Made by a program: the position numbers and the translations under genes. From Algisphaera agarilytica (GTDB lineage: Bacteria > Planctomycetota > Phycisphaerae > Phycisphaerales > Phycisphaeraceae), in assembly GCF_014207595.1 (NCBI RefSeq), contig NZ_JACHGY010000001.1, forward strand, positions 3,814,212 through 3,878,211: a DNA stretch of 64,000 nt, read 5' to 3'. The notes beneath the pieces are model-generated. The model made no database searches and had not been told where the DNA came from. It worked only from the letters and a program-made list of their open reading frames with translations. Positions 17,407 to 26,026 of this stretch are shown one piece after another (positions within the stretch are counted from its first letter, which is position 1; the number at the start of each line of letters is the position of its first letter).

Positions 17407-19149
17407 TCAGTCTTCGATCATGGTTTCTTTGACGACTTCGTCGATGGTGGTCAGCCCGTCGTAGAGGGCCATGAGGCCGCCCTGACGGAGCGTGCGCATC
17501 CCGCGTTTGCGGGCTTCGGCACGGAGCAGCTGGGTCGAGGCTTGTTTCATGACCAGGTCCCGGATCTCGTCATCAAACATCATGATTTCGAACAAGCCCA
17601 TCCGGCCCTTGTAACCCGACTGGTTGCAGTAGTCGCAGCCCACCCCGCGGAACAGCTGCCGACCTTCGAGGTCTTCGGGCGTGAGGTTGAGCATGAACAG
17701 CTCGTCTTCACTCGGCGTGTAGGCTTCCTTACAACGCGGGCAAATCTTGCGGACCAGACGCTGGGCCAGGATGCCCTCGATGGTCGCGGTGATCAGGAAC
17801 GATTCAAGACCCAGGTCCAGGAGACGGGCGATCGAGGAGGGGGCATCGTTGGTGTGGAGCGTGGTGAACACCAAGTGGCCCGTGAGCGAGGCCTGCACGC
17901 CGATGCGAGCGGTTTCGAGGTCACGCGTTTCGCCGACTAGGATCACATCCGGGTCTTGACGGAGGAAGCTCCGCAGAGCCGCGGCGAACGTTAAACCCAC
18001 TTCGGTGTTGACCTGGACCTGACACAGCCCGTCGATGTCGTATTCGACCGGGTCCTCAGCGGTGAGGATTTTTTCGGTGGGCTCGTTGAGTTCGGCAAGG
18101 GCGGAGTAGAGCGTCGTGGTCTTGCCCGAGCCGGTGGGGCCGGTGACGATCACGATGCCGTTGGGCTTGTGGATGAGCTGGCGGAAGGTCTCCAGGTCGT
18201 CGGGCCGCATACCGATCTTCTCGAGGTCGAGGTTCACGTTGCCGCGGTCCAGGACCCGCATCACGACCGATTCGCCGAACATGGTCGGCAGCACCGCGAC
18301 ACGGAGGTCGACAGGCTTGCCGCCCACGACCAATTCGATCCGGCCGTCCTGAGGGAGACGGCGCTCGGCGATGTCCAGGTTCGACATGACCTTCACACGC
18401 GAGACGATCGGGCCGGCCAGGTGGCGCGGCGGCGGGATCATCTCGTAGAGCACGCCGTCGATGCGGTACCGCATCTTGAACTCGTCCTCGAACGGCTCGA
18501 AGTGGATGTCCGACGCCTTGTCTTTGATCGCCTGGAGCAGGACGAGGTTCAGGAGGCGGACGACGCGGTTGTCGTTGGCCATCGCCATCTCGTCTTCGAG
18601 GTCGATCGACGCGTCGCCCTCCTGGAAGTCCGCCATCGACTCGTCTTCGGCGAGGTCGGCCACCAGCGAGGCAAGCGACTCGTCGTCTTCGCCGTAGAAC
18701 CGGTCGATCGCGTGGTCGATCTGCCCCGCGGGGGCAACGACCGCATCCACGGTGAACCCCATGAGCAGGCGGAGGTCGTCGAGAGCCCGGAAGTTGTCGG
18801 CCGACTTCAGGGCGACCGTCAGCTTGTTGGTCGAGGCGTCGTGAGCGATCGGGATGATGTGGTAGGCGTTGGCCATCTCCGCGGGGACCATGCGGACCAC
18901 TTCCTCTTTCAGATCGAGGTCCTCGAGGTCGATCGTCCGCATCCCCGCTTGGGCGGCCAGCGCGATGTTGATGTCGTCGTGGGTGCAGTAGCCGAGCTCC
19001 ACCAGAAGCTGGCCCACAGGCACCCGCTTGGACTTCTGCAGCTCGAGAGCTTCCTGAGCCTGATCACGGGTGATCTTGCCCATTTTGGTGAGCACACGCC
19101 CAAGTCGGCGTCCACTGAGTTCAGAATTTGCGGCAGCTTTTTTGGCCAT
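17407..19149 (-). CDS. GspE/PilB-type assembly ATPase (first copy by position)
   Basis: This 580-residue hexameric ATPase powers filament extension. An N-terminal MshEN/GSPII_E domain (about 15-150) precedes an acidic linker. The ATPase core has Walker A GPTGSGKTTT at 337-346, the Asp box at ILTAEDPVEYD (361-371), Walker B near DPDVILVGETRD (399-410) and the His box LVFTTLHTND (426-435). A zinc site of four cysteines lies at 470, 473, 505 and 508, as in GspE and PilB. It lies between pilT and gspF. A second paralogue upstream makes the split of roles between the two uncertain. Confidence 0.92.
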   Translation of the reverse strand: MAKKAAANSELSGRRLGRVLTKMGKITRDQAQEALELQKSKRVPVGQLLVELGYCTHDDINIALAAQAGMRTIDLEDLDLKEEVVRMVPAEMANAYHIIPIAHDASTNKLTVALKSADNFRALDDLRLLMGFTVDAVVAPAGQIDHAIDRFYGEDDESLASLVADLAEDESMADFQEGDASIDLEDEMAMANDNRVVRLLNLVLLQAIKDKASDIHFEPFEDEFKMRYRIDGVLYEMIPPPRHLAGPIVSRVKVMSNLDIAERRLPQDGRIELVVGGKPVDLRVAVLPTMFGESVVMRVLDRGNVNLDLEKIGMRPDDLETFRQLIHKPNGIVIVTGPTGSGKTTTLYSALAELNEPTEKILTAEDPVEYDIDGLCQVQVNTEVGLTFAAALRSFLRQDPDVILVGETRDLETARIGVQASLTGHLVFTTLHTNDAPSSIARLLDLGLESFLITATIEGILAQRLVRKICPRCKEAYTPSEDELFMLNLTPEDLEGRQLFRGVGCDYCNQSGYKGRMGLFEIMMFDDEIRDLVMKQASTQLLRAEARKRGMRTLRQGGLMALYDGLTTIDEVVKETMIED

Positions 19150-19513
19150 CGTGTTTTTCCCAAGATCGGGGTTAAGGATACAAACCAGCGGCCGATCGAA
19201 GCGTTTTTATCCAGGTGTCCATCGCAAGGCTATTCTTTGAAATTGCTTGATGTCAGAGACAATCGCGGGAATTTCGCGGAAAGGCATAGGGTCAAGGGTG
19301 CGAGGGAACGATTGGGAAGGATTCTGGCGGGTTTCTGCTTCGAAAGAGGCTTGGTTTAGGTAGATCCTCAATACTTATCGTATCGAAGGGACCAGAACAA
19401 ACAAGGAATTTTGACGCTCCATAGTGATTGGACACATGGATTTCGATTTGGATCGGAGTTGATTTATGTGAATTGTGAGGGCGAAATCGGCCCGTTTGAT
19501 GGCGGCCCACCCA

Positions 19514-19531
19514 GCCCCTTGAGCAAGGGGC
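19514..19531 (-). terminator. Hairpin in the pilT-gspE gap
   Basis: GCCCCTTG and CAAGGGGC form a perfect 8-bp stem with a 2-base loop 16 bases after the pilT stop, read on the minus strand. No T-run follows, so termination would be weak. The remaining bases of the 397-base gap, up to the GspE start, hold no gene I can support. The gap is long enough for a separate promoter for the gspE-to-gspK genes, but I identify none. Confidence 0.4.
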
Positions 19532-19546
19532 CCAGCGATCTCTCGA

Positions 19547-20674
19547 TCACGCGGCATCGTCATCCAGCTCGGGCCGACCGATCGTGCCACCGGCACGGTG
19601 GACTTTTTCGATCAGCTGATCGGAGTTGGAGCCCCGGTCGATCATGTCGCCCGCCGCGATCTTGCCCGCGGCGTAGAGCTCCCAGAGGAAGTCGTCGAGC
19701 AGCTTCATGCCGAACTTCTTGCCGGTCTGGATGGCCGACGGGATCTTGAAGGACTGGGCCTCCCGGATGAGGTTGGCGATGGCGGGGGTGACGACCATGA
19801 ACTCGTAGGCGGCGCACATGCCCTTGGTGTCGACCCGCTTGAGCAGCTGTTGGGAGAGCACCGCGATCAGGGCGACCGAGAGCTGGGCCCGGACCTGCTG
19901 CTGCTGGTTGGTGGGGAAGGCGTCGATCAGGCGGTTGATCGTGCCCGCGGCGGAGTTGGTGTGGAGGGTGCCGAACACCAAGTGGCCGGTCTCGGCCGCA
20001 GTGATGGCGGCCTCGATGGTTTCGAGGTCCCGCATCTCGCCGACGAGGATCACGTCAGGGTCTTGACGCAGGGCCCGACGCAGGGCCTCGGAGAAGCTGG
20101 GCACGTCGGTGCCGACTTCCCGCTGGTTGACGATGGACTTCTTGTGGGGCTGGTAGTACTCGATGGGGTCTTCGACCGTGATGATGTGGCGGTCGAGGTT
20201 GATGTTGATGTAGTCGATCATCGACGCCAGGGTGGTCGTCTTACCCGAGCCGGTCGGGCCGGTGACCAGGAACAGGCCCCGCGGGCGGCGGATGAGGTCT
20301 TTGACGATGGGTGGCAGGCCGATCTTGTCGATGTCCAGCAGCTTGTTGGGGATCCGCCGCAGCACCATGGCGACGCTGCCTTTTTGCCGGAAGATCGACA
20401 CACGGAAACGGGCGGACTTCTCGGGGTCGTCCTGCGGGCCGTAGGCGAAGCCGAAGTCGGAGCCGCCTTCTTCCTGCAGCTCGTTCTGCGCCCGCTCGGG
20501 GCTGATCGACTTCATCAGCGAGGTGGTGTCTTCCGAATCGAGCGACTTGGTCTTGAGCTCGACCAGGCGGCCCGACATCCGGACGGTGGGGGGCTTGCCC
20601 ACGGTCAGGTGTAAGTCGCTGGCTTCCTGCTTGATCACGGTGTCAAGCAGACGGTCGATTTGCATGGCGGACAT
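19547..20674 (-). CDS. pilT: Pilus retraction ATPase PilT
   Basis: This 375-residue ATPase depolymerises type IV pili. It has the PAS-like N-terminal domain (SDLHLTVGKPP near 19-30) and Walker A GPTGSGKTTT at 139-148. These are followed by HIITVEDPIEY, the Walker B region DPDVILVGEMRD and HLVFGTLHTNSA. The PilT-specific C-terminal signature appears as AIANLIRE, close to the canonical AIRNLIRE needed for retraction. The zinc cysteines of GspE are absent, and length is typical. An AAAGGT site precedes the chosen ATG. A pilT gene in this block argues that it makes a retractable pilus, not only a secretion pseudopilus. Confidence 0.95.
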   Translation of the reverse strand: MSAMQIDRLLDTVIKQEASDLHLTVGKPPTVRMSGRLVELKTKSLDSEDTTSLMKSISPERAQNELQEEGGSDFGFAYGPQDDPEKSARFRVSIFRQKGSVAMVLRRIPNKLLDIDKIGLPPIVKDLIRRPRGLFLVTGPTGSGKTTTLASMIDYININLDRHIITVEDPIEYYQPHKKSIVNQREVGTDVPSFSEALRRALRQDPDVILVGEMRDLETIEAAITAAETGHLVFGTLHTNSAAGTINRLIDAFPTNQQQQVRAQLSVALIAVLSQQLLKRVDTKGMCAAYEFMVVTPAIANLIREAQSFKIPSAIQTGKKFGMKLLDDFLWELYAAGKIAAGDMIDRGSNSDQLIEKVHRAGGTIGRPELDDDAA

Positions 20675-20807
20675 AGCGTTACCTTTATTTGGCGATTTAG
20701 TAATTTTGTGATTGGGTGATTGAATAAACCAGGAAGCGAAACAGCGGTTCGAAGCGTGTTGGCTGTGAAATCACCCAATCGCCCGATCGCGAAATCGCCC
20801 AATGCGC

Positions 20808-22571
20808 CTACGCGGCCAAGTCGTCGTCTTCGAGCTCAACGGTGCCTTCGACCTGAGCGATACGTGCGATTTCTTCGAGGGTCGTCTGGCCGTCGAGGAC
20901 TTTCAGCTTGCCGTCGCCCAGCAGCGTCCGCATCCCGGAGGCGACCGCCGCCGCACGGAGCTTGCTGACCTGAGCCCGGTTAAACGCCAACTCGCGGAGC
21001 TCGGCGTTCATGAACATCAACTCGTACACCCCACGACGACCGCGGTAGCCGGTGTTGCCGCAGCGGGCACAGCCCTGGGGCTTGTAGATGGTCTGGCCTT
21101 CGAGGTCGCTGTCGGTCATGCCGCACAACGCCATCATCTTGCGGTCGGGTTCGGAGTCAGGCACCTTGCAGTGATCGCAGAGGATCCGCACCAGACGCTG
21201 GCCGAGCACCGCCTGGATGGAACTGGCCACGAGGAAGGGCTTGAGGCCCATGTCGATCAGACGGGTGATCGCCGAGGGGGCGTCGTTGGTGTGCAGGGTG
21301 CTGAAGACCATGTGGCCGGTCAGCGCCGCCTGGACCGCGACCTCGCCGACCTCCATGTCCCGGATCTCACCGACGAGGATGATGTTGGGAGCCTGACGCA
21401 ACATCGCCCGCAGGATCAGCTTGAAGTCCAGCGGCGGGTCCATATTCATGTTGACCTGGCACTGGTTGATCCCCTTGAAGTTGTATTCGATGGGGTCTTC
21501 CGCCGTGATGATCTTGCGGTCGGGGCGGTTGAGCTCGTTCAGCGCCGAGTACAGCGTGGTCGTCTTACCCGAACCGGTCGGCCCGGTCACGAGGAAGATG
21601 CCGTTGGGCCGGTGGATGACTTTCTGGAAGCCTTCGAGGGTGTCGGCCCGCATGCCGAGCTTTTCGAGGCCGAGCATCGCCGCGTCGGGACGCAGAATAC
21701 GCATGACGATCGATTCGCCGTGGTACGTCGGGCAGGACGAGAAACGGAAGTCGACGATCTTGCCGTCGACCCGCATCTTGATCCGGCCGTCCTGCGGAAT
21801 CCGTTTCTCTTCGACGCGGACGCCAGCCATAATCTTCAGACGAGCCACCACCGAACCCTGCGTGCGCTTGGGGATCACGTCCCGCTCGTGGCAGACACCG
21901 TCGATGCGGTAGCGGAGCCGAACGCGGTCGGCGAAGGGTTCGATATGGATATCCGACGCCCGGCCGTTCACCGCCTCGGCGATGATCTGGTTCACCAGCT
22001 TGATGATCGGCCCCTGGTTGGGGTCGTCGCTGTTGTCCTCGATGTCGATGGATTGGTCCATCGAGCTGTCGAGCGACATGTCCATCGAGGTGTCGACGGA
22101 CATGTCCATGGTCAGCTTGTCGATCGAGTCTTTCACGTCCGACATGACGCTGTCGATGTACTCGCTGATCTTGCCCTTGGCCGACAAGGCCAGCTCGACC
22201 TTCCCGCCGAGGCGGAACTGCAGGTCGTCGATCAGGTTGATGTCCATCGGGTCGTGGACCAGCACCTTGAGCGTGTTGCCGTCTTTGCCCAGGGGCAGGA
22301 CCAGGTACTTCTTGACCATGTCCTGGGGGATCAGCTCAAGGTTGTCCCGGTCGATGACGTTGGGTTGGTCCAGGTCGACAAACTCCAGGCCGAACTGGGA
22401 GGCCAGGGCCTTGGCGACGTCGTTCTCGGTGATGTAACCCAGGGCCACCAGCGATTCGCCGATCCGCTTGCGAGAACCCTTGGAGATTTTCAGGGCTTCT
22501 TCGAGCTGCTGGTCATCGACCAACCGCCACTGTTTTAGTATCTGCCCGAGCTGTAACCTTTTGCGCGCCAT
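20808..22571 (-). CDS. GspE/PilB-type assembly ATPase (second paralogue)
   Basis: This 587-residue protein has the same architecture as the downstream ATPase. An MshEN domain spans about 1-140, Walker A GPTGSGKTTT is at 330-339, and TAEDPIEYNF, LVGEIRD and VFSTLHTND follow. Zinc cysteines sit in CDHC and CARC. The linker at about 155-178 is unusual: a run of Met-Asp-Ser/Asp units (for example TSMDMSLDSSMDQS) not seen in the other copy. I chose the ATG preceded by AAGAGGTG. An upstream extension would be outside the family. It is probably the first gene of the operon and divergent from the PDZ gene. Confidence 0.92.
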   Translation of the reverse strand: MARKRLQLGQILKQWRLVDDQQLEEALKISKGSRKRIGESLVALGYITENDVAKALASQFGLEFVDLDQPNVIDRDNLELIPQDMVKKYLVLPLGKDGNTLKVLVHDPMDINLIDDLQFRLGGKVELALSAKGKISEYIDSVMSDVKDSIDKLTMDMSVDTSMDMSLDSSMDQSIDIEDNSDDPNQGPIIKLVNQIIAEAVNGRASDIHIEPFADRVRLRYRIDGVCHERDVIPKRTQGSVVARLKIMAGVRVEEKRIPQDGRIKMRVDGKIVDFRFSSCPTYHGESIVMRILRPDAAMLGLEKLGMRADTLEGFQKVIHRPNGIFLVTGPTGSGKTTTLYSALNELNRPDRKIITAEDPIEYNFKGINQCQVNMNMDPPLDFKLILRAMLRQAPNIILVGEIRDMEVGEVAVQAALTGHMVFSTLHTNDAPSAITRLIDMGLKPFLVASSIQAVLGQRLVRILCDHCKVPDSEPDRKMMALCGMTDSDLEGQTIYKPQGCARCGNTGYRGRRGVYELMFMNAELRELAFNRAQVSKLRAAAVASGMRTLLGDGKLKVLDGQTTLEEIARIAQVEGTVELEDDDLAA

Positions 22572-22779
22572 CGGCACCTCTTGATGGGATAAACAGAATA
22601 CCGATCCGAACAGACCGTCTCCCGCGGGGCGGGACTTAAAATTATGTGCCCCCGGCAGACGAACCGCAAGTAACACCTTCGCGGCGAACCCAAAAATCAC
22701 GCGATGCGTATGCATCGATGACCGTGGCACGACACGCCACAACACCGACTCAATCCACCCCGGCATGAAAGGAACCGAC

Positions 22780-23772
22780 ATGAAATCTCGTTTTGCTGTA
22801 CCCACACTGATCATTTCCGCCGGCCTCGCCGGACTCCACACGGCCGCGTTGGCCGAAGACGTTCCAGCCATCGAGCCCGAGGCTCAACCCCAAGCCGACC
22901 CGGCCGCGGCCGATAACGCTCCGGGATTCCTCGGCGTGGCGGTCGCCGAAACATTGGCCCCGCCCAACGCGGCCCCCGAAACGCCCGAGACGGTGCTCGT
23001 CGTCAGCCACGTCCTGCCCGGTTCACCCGCCGACGCTGCGGGCCTCCGCAGCGGAGATTTGCTGCTGAAATTCGACGGCCAGGTCATGTTGCACCCCACC
23101 CAACTCACCCGGCTCGTCCCCACCTACCCGGCCGGGCAGGAAGTCGAGCTCACGCTTCTGCGCGACGGTGAACAACTTAGTCAGCCCGCCACCCTCGCCG
23201 AACGCCCCGCCGAGCTCGGCGATCGACCGGCGGTTGCGCCCCGAATCGAGCAACCCCCGTTTGCCGAGTGGGAAGCGCTCCCGTTCGAACTCCAGCCCAA
23301 CAACCTGCAACACGACCTGCAGGAGATGCAGCAACGCATGGACCGGCAGTTTGAGCAGATTTGGCAGATATTCCGCGAAGGACTCGGCGAAGGCTGGCCC
23401 GGCGACGACCTCTGGGATAACGGCGATCCCATCAAGCTCGACTTCGATCTCGACCTGAACAACCTGCCGGGCAACTTCGGCCAGAGCGTGACCGTCCTCC
23501 AGGACATGGCCCACAAACTCACCATCACCCAAAACCAGGACGGCCGACACCTCAAAGCCACCGACCTCGAGGGCAACACCCTCTTTGAGGGGCCGATCGA
23601 CACCACCGAGCAACTCAACGCGGTGCCCGAAGATATCCGCACCAAAATCCCCGAGCCCGGCGACAACGCGATGCCCGAGCTCCGCCGGATCGTCCCCGAG
23701 AACTGGCCCCCGTTCCGCCAAGAGCGTCCGGATAACGTCGAGCAGCCGGCACCTCAAGGCCGTGCGGTCTGA
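22780..23772 (+). CDS. Secreted PDZ-domain protein
   Basis: This 330-residue protein has a Sec signal peptide (about residues 1-25, ending AALA-ED) and a PDZ domain at about 48-135. The domain begins GFLGVAVAE and contains the loop LPGSPADAAGLRSGDLLLKFDG, written here only to its core PGSPADAAGL. The second half is Gln/Glu/Asp-rich and probably helical, with no protease triad in view, so it is not a complete DegP/HtrA. The second ATG is chosen because AAAGGA lies eight bases before it. It may act as a periplasmic adaptor or chaperone. Its divergent position beside the pilus ATPase gene gives no strong clue to function. Confidence 0.8.
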   Translation: MKSRFAVPTLIISAGLAGLHTAALAEDVPAIEPEAQPQADPAAADNAPGFLGVAVAETLAPPNAAPETPETVLVVSHVLPGSPADAAGLRSGDLLLKFDGQVMLHPTQLTRLVPTYPAGQEVELTLLRDGEQLSQPATLAERPAELGDRPAVAPRIEQPPFAEWEALPFELQPNNLQHDLQEMQQRMDRQFEQIWQIFREGLGEGWPGDDLWDNGDPIKLDFDLDLNNLPGNFGQSVTVLQDMAHKLTITQNQDGRHLKATDLEGNTLFEGPIDTTEQLNAVPEDIRTKIPEPGDNAMPELRRIVPENWPPFRQERPDNVEQPAPQGRAV

Positions 23773-23809
23773 ATCGGGTCCGGCGAATGCCTGAGATTTT
23801 GAGTTTTTT

Positions 23810-23845
23810 CGGCAGACCTCCGCGTGTCATCACGGAGGTCTGCCG
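23810..23845 (+). terminator. Hairpin after the PDZ gene
   Basis: CGGCAGACCTCCG pairs with CGGAGGTCTGCCG across a 10-base loop. A run of T lies before rather than after the hairpin, so it is not a textbook intrinsic terminator. It separates the PDZ gene from the PilZ gene. Confidence 0.5.
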
Positions 23846-23878
23846 ATATTCAATAGATATCCACCACCCGGGGCCGTT

Positions 23879-24310
23879 ATGCAGCCACCACGCCAAAACA
23901 CTCCACTCACGCCACCGATCACGGACGCCGAGATCGACGCGGTCCTGCGTGAACTCGACAAGGTCCAGGTCAGCCCCGACTTGATCGCGCAACGCGAACA
24001 CCCCCGGATGCCTTACCGCGAGCCGGTCGCGGTGGTGTGCGAAGCGGGCGATTGGCCCGGCGACGTGGTTCGTTTCACCGCGGTCTGCCACGACCTGTCG
24101 GACGGCGGCCTGGGCATCCTTTCGCCGGTCTTCATCAGCCCCGGAACCCTGGCGGTTATCACCCTGGTCACCGCCAACGGCCATGAGTTGCCCGTCACCG
24201 CCACCCTCGCCTACTGCACCAAGGTGCGTGAACACGTGTACAAGTGCGGCGCGAAGTTCGACATCCCGATCGACAGCGTCGCGTTCAGCTCGATGCGACG
24301 CGCAGGCTGA
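23879..24310 (+). CDS. PilZ-domain protein, probable c-di-GMP receptor
   Basis: This 143-residue cytoplasmic protein has a helical N-terminal 35 residues followed by a PilZ beta barrel. The two c-di-GMP contact motifs are present: RxxxR as R39-EHP-R43 and [D/N]xSxxG as D72-LSDG-G77. A conserved distal Cys-Gly-Ala-Lys-Phe segment closes the barrel. Binding of the second messenger is therefore plausible from sequence. Placement near the pilus operon suggests, but does not prove, a link to surface behaviour. A GGDEF protein capable of making the ligand is encoded near 35 kb. Confidence 0.88.
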   Translation: MQPPRQNTPLTPPITDAEIDAVLRELDKVQVSPDLIAQREHPRMPYREPVAVVCEAGDWPGDVVRFTAVCHDLSDGGLGILSPVFISPGTLAVITLVTANGHELPVTATLAYCTKVREHVYKCGAKFDIPIDSVAFSSMRRAG

Positions 24311-24318
24311 AAATAATC

Positions 24319-24594
24319 CTAATCGAGTTGCCGGTGATATTCCTCGACTAGTCGAGCGGCAATTTTGTGATTGCGTTCAGGACGCTCATCTAATCCCATA
24401 GCCTTTGACTCGATCATGGCGAGGTATTGAGTGAGCTTGTACTGATCCGCTGCACTTTCTAGTAATTGGATCAACTGAGGGATGTAGTTGTCGTATTCAT
24501 CGCTCGCAACCGAATATTGGTTGACGCCTATGGGATCCCATTCATTCCAAAGAATGTCATGGATTGCGTGCCACAACGAGTCTCGACTACCCAT
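24319..24594 (-). CDS. Small DUF1871-like protein
   Basis: This 91-residue acidic, helical protein contains ILWNEWDPIGVN and a DEYDNYIPQLIQLLES segment. It resembles a small uncharacterised family with a conserved WDP(I/F)G and DEYD core, which I associate with DUF1871 from memory. Function is unknown. It is AT-richer than its neighbours and stands alone on the minus strand between the PilZ gene and glyA. Such proteins are sometimes found beside toxin immunity genes, but no toxin is visible here. Confidence 0.65.
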   Translation of the reverse strand: MGSRDSLWHAIHDILWNEWDPIGVNQYSVASDEYDNYIPQLIQLLESAADQYKLTQYLAMIESKAMGLDERPERNHKIAARLVEEYHRQLD

Positions 24595-24632
24595 CGCATC
24601 AGGTCTGTAGTAGGAATAAGCGGGGCGCTAAT

Positions 24633-25925
24633 TCAGTGCGGCATCGGATAACGTTTGCACAGCTCGACCACGTCCGCGCGGACGGCGTCGAGGGTGGCTT
24701 CGTCGCCCTTGCTGGTGAGCACGCGGTCGATCAGGTCGGCGACCTCGGGCATCACGTCCTCCTTCAGGCCACGCGTCGTGAGGGCGGGGGTGCCCAGGCG
24801 AATGCCGCTGGTCTTGAACGGAGAACGCGTCTCGTTGGGCACGGTGTTCATGTTCGAGATGATGCCGGCCGTTTCGAGCCAGACTGCCGCTTCCTTGCCG
24901 GTGAGTTCGGGGTCGGTGGGGCGGAGGTCGATGAGGACCAGGTGGTTGTCGGTGCCGCCCGAAGCCAGGGCATAGCCCTTGTCCATGAGCGACTTGGCGA
25001 GGACCGCGGCGTTGTCGACGACCTGCTTGGCGTAGACCTTGAACTCGGGCTGCAGGTCTTCGCCGAAGGCGACGGCCTTGGCGGCGATGACGTGCATGAG
25101 CGGTCCGCCCTGCGTGCCGGGGAAGATGCCGGAGTTGAACTTCTTGGCCAGGTCCTCGTCGTTGGTGAGGATCAGGCCGCCGCGCGGGCCGCGGAGGGTC
25201 TTGTGGGTGGTCGTGGTGACGACGTGGCAGTGCGGGAACGGGCTGGGGTGGGCGCCGCCGGCGACGAGGCCGGCGATGTGGGCGATGTCGGCCCAGAGGA
25301 TGCAGCCGTGGCGATCCGCGATCTCGCGGAACTTGGCGAAGTCGATCGTGCGGGGATAGGCGGAGTAGCCGCACATCAGCACCTTGGGCTTGTGCTCGGC
25401 ACAGACCGCCTCGACGGTGTCGAAGTCGATGTAGCCGTACTCGTCGGAATTCTCGTCCAGGATCAGGTCGTAGGTCACGGGGTTGAGCCACTTGCCGGAG
25501 ATGTTGACCGGGCTGCCGTGGGTCAGGTGGCCGCCCTTGGACAGGTCGATCGCGGCGAAGGTGTCGCCGGGCTCCAGGAGGGCGAGTTGGACGGCGAGGT
25601 TGGCGTTGGCGCCCGAGTGGGGCTGAACGTTGGCGAAGTCGCAGCCGAACAGCTCCTTGGCCCGCTCGATGGCGAGGGTTTCGACGTCGTCGTAGAACTT
25701 GCAGCCCGAGTAGTAGCGCTTGCCGGGGTAGCCCTCGGCGTATTTGTTGGTCAGGCAGGACCCCTGGGCCTCCATCACCGCGGACGAGGCGTGGTTCTCG
25801 CTGGCGATCATCTCCAGGGTGTATTCCTGGCGCTCTTTCTCAGCGGCAATGATTTTGGCCACGGCCGGGTCGGCAGAGGCGAGGGCGGAGGGGGCGTCGT
25901 TCAGCAGGGCGGCGTCGGTGGTCAT
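24633..25925 (-). CDS. glyA: Serine hydroxymethyltransferase
   Basis: This 430-residue PLP enzyme interconverts serine and glycine and loads one-carbon units on tetrahydrofolate. Conserved features are MIASENHAS near residues 39-47, [14 protein letters not shown] (62-75), HSGANANLA (103-111), the PLP lysine Lys242 in [14 protein letters not shown], and GTPALTTRG in the C-terminal part. The ATG is preferred over an upstream TTG that would add ten residues. It is monocistronic, with the start facing the convergent end of the propeller gene. Confidence 0.97.
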   Translation of the reverse strand: MTTDAALLNDAPSALASADPAVAKIIAAEKERQEYTLEMIASENHASSAVMEAQGSCLTNKYAEGYPGKRYYSGCKFYDDVETLAIERAKELFGCDFANVQPHSGANANLAVQLALLEPGDTFAAIDLSKGGHLTHGSPVNISGKWLNPVTYDLILDENSDEYGYIDFDTVEAVCAEHKPKVLMCGYSAYPRTIDFAKFREIADRHGCILWADIAHIAGLVAGGAHPSPFPHCHVVTTTTHKTLRGPRGGLILTNDEDLAKKFNSGIFPGTQGGPLMHVIAAKAVAFGEDLQPEFKVYAKQVVDNAAVLAKSLMDKGYALASGGTDNHLVLIDLRPTDPELTGKEAAVWLETAGIISNMNTVPNETRSPFKTSGIRLGTPALTTRGLKEDVMPEVADLIDRVLTSKGDEATLDAVRADVVELCKRYPMPH

Positions 25926-26026
25926 CGGTCGTCCGGGGGTAAGGGGGGCGGTCAATCAAGCGAATCGTATCGGGCTCGATGGGGCGGAGCAAAAACCCCG
26001 CTCCGCCGTCGCCCGGAATCGGCGTG

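Noticed and set aside
15810-17432. Plus-strand open frame over the GspF gene
   Set aside because: It is antisense to a clear T2SF protein and has Asp/His/Arg-rich shadow composition.
20802-22538. Plus-strand open frame opposite the second GspE/PilB gene
   Set aside because: Shadow of a clearly conserved ATPase on the minus strand; no recognisable domains.
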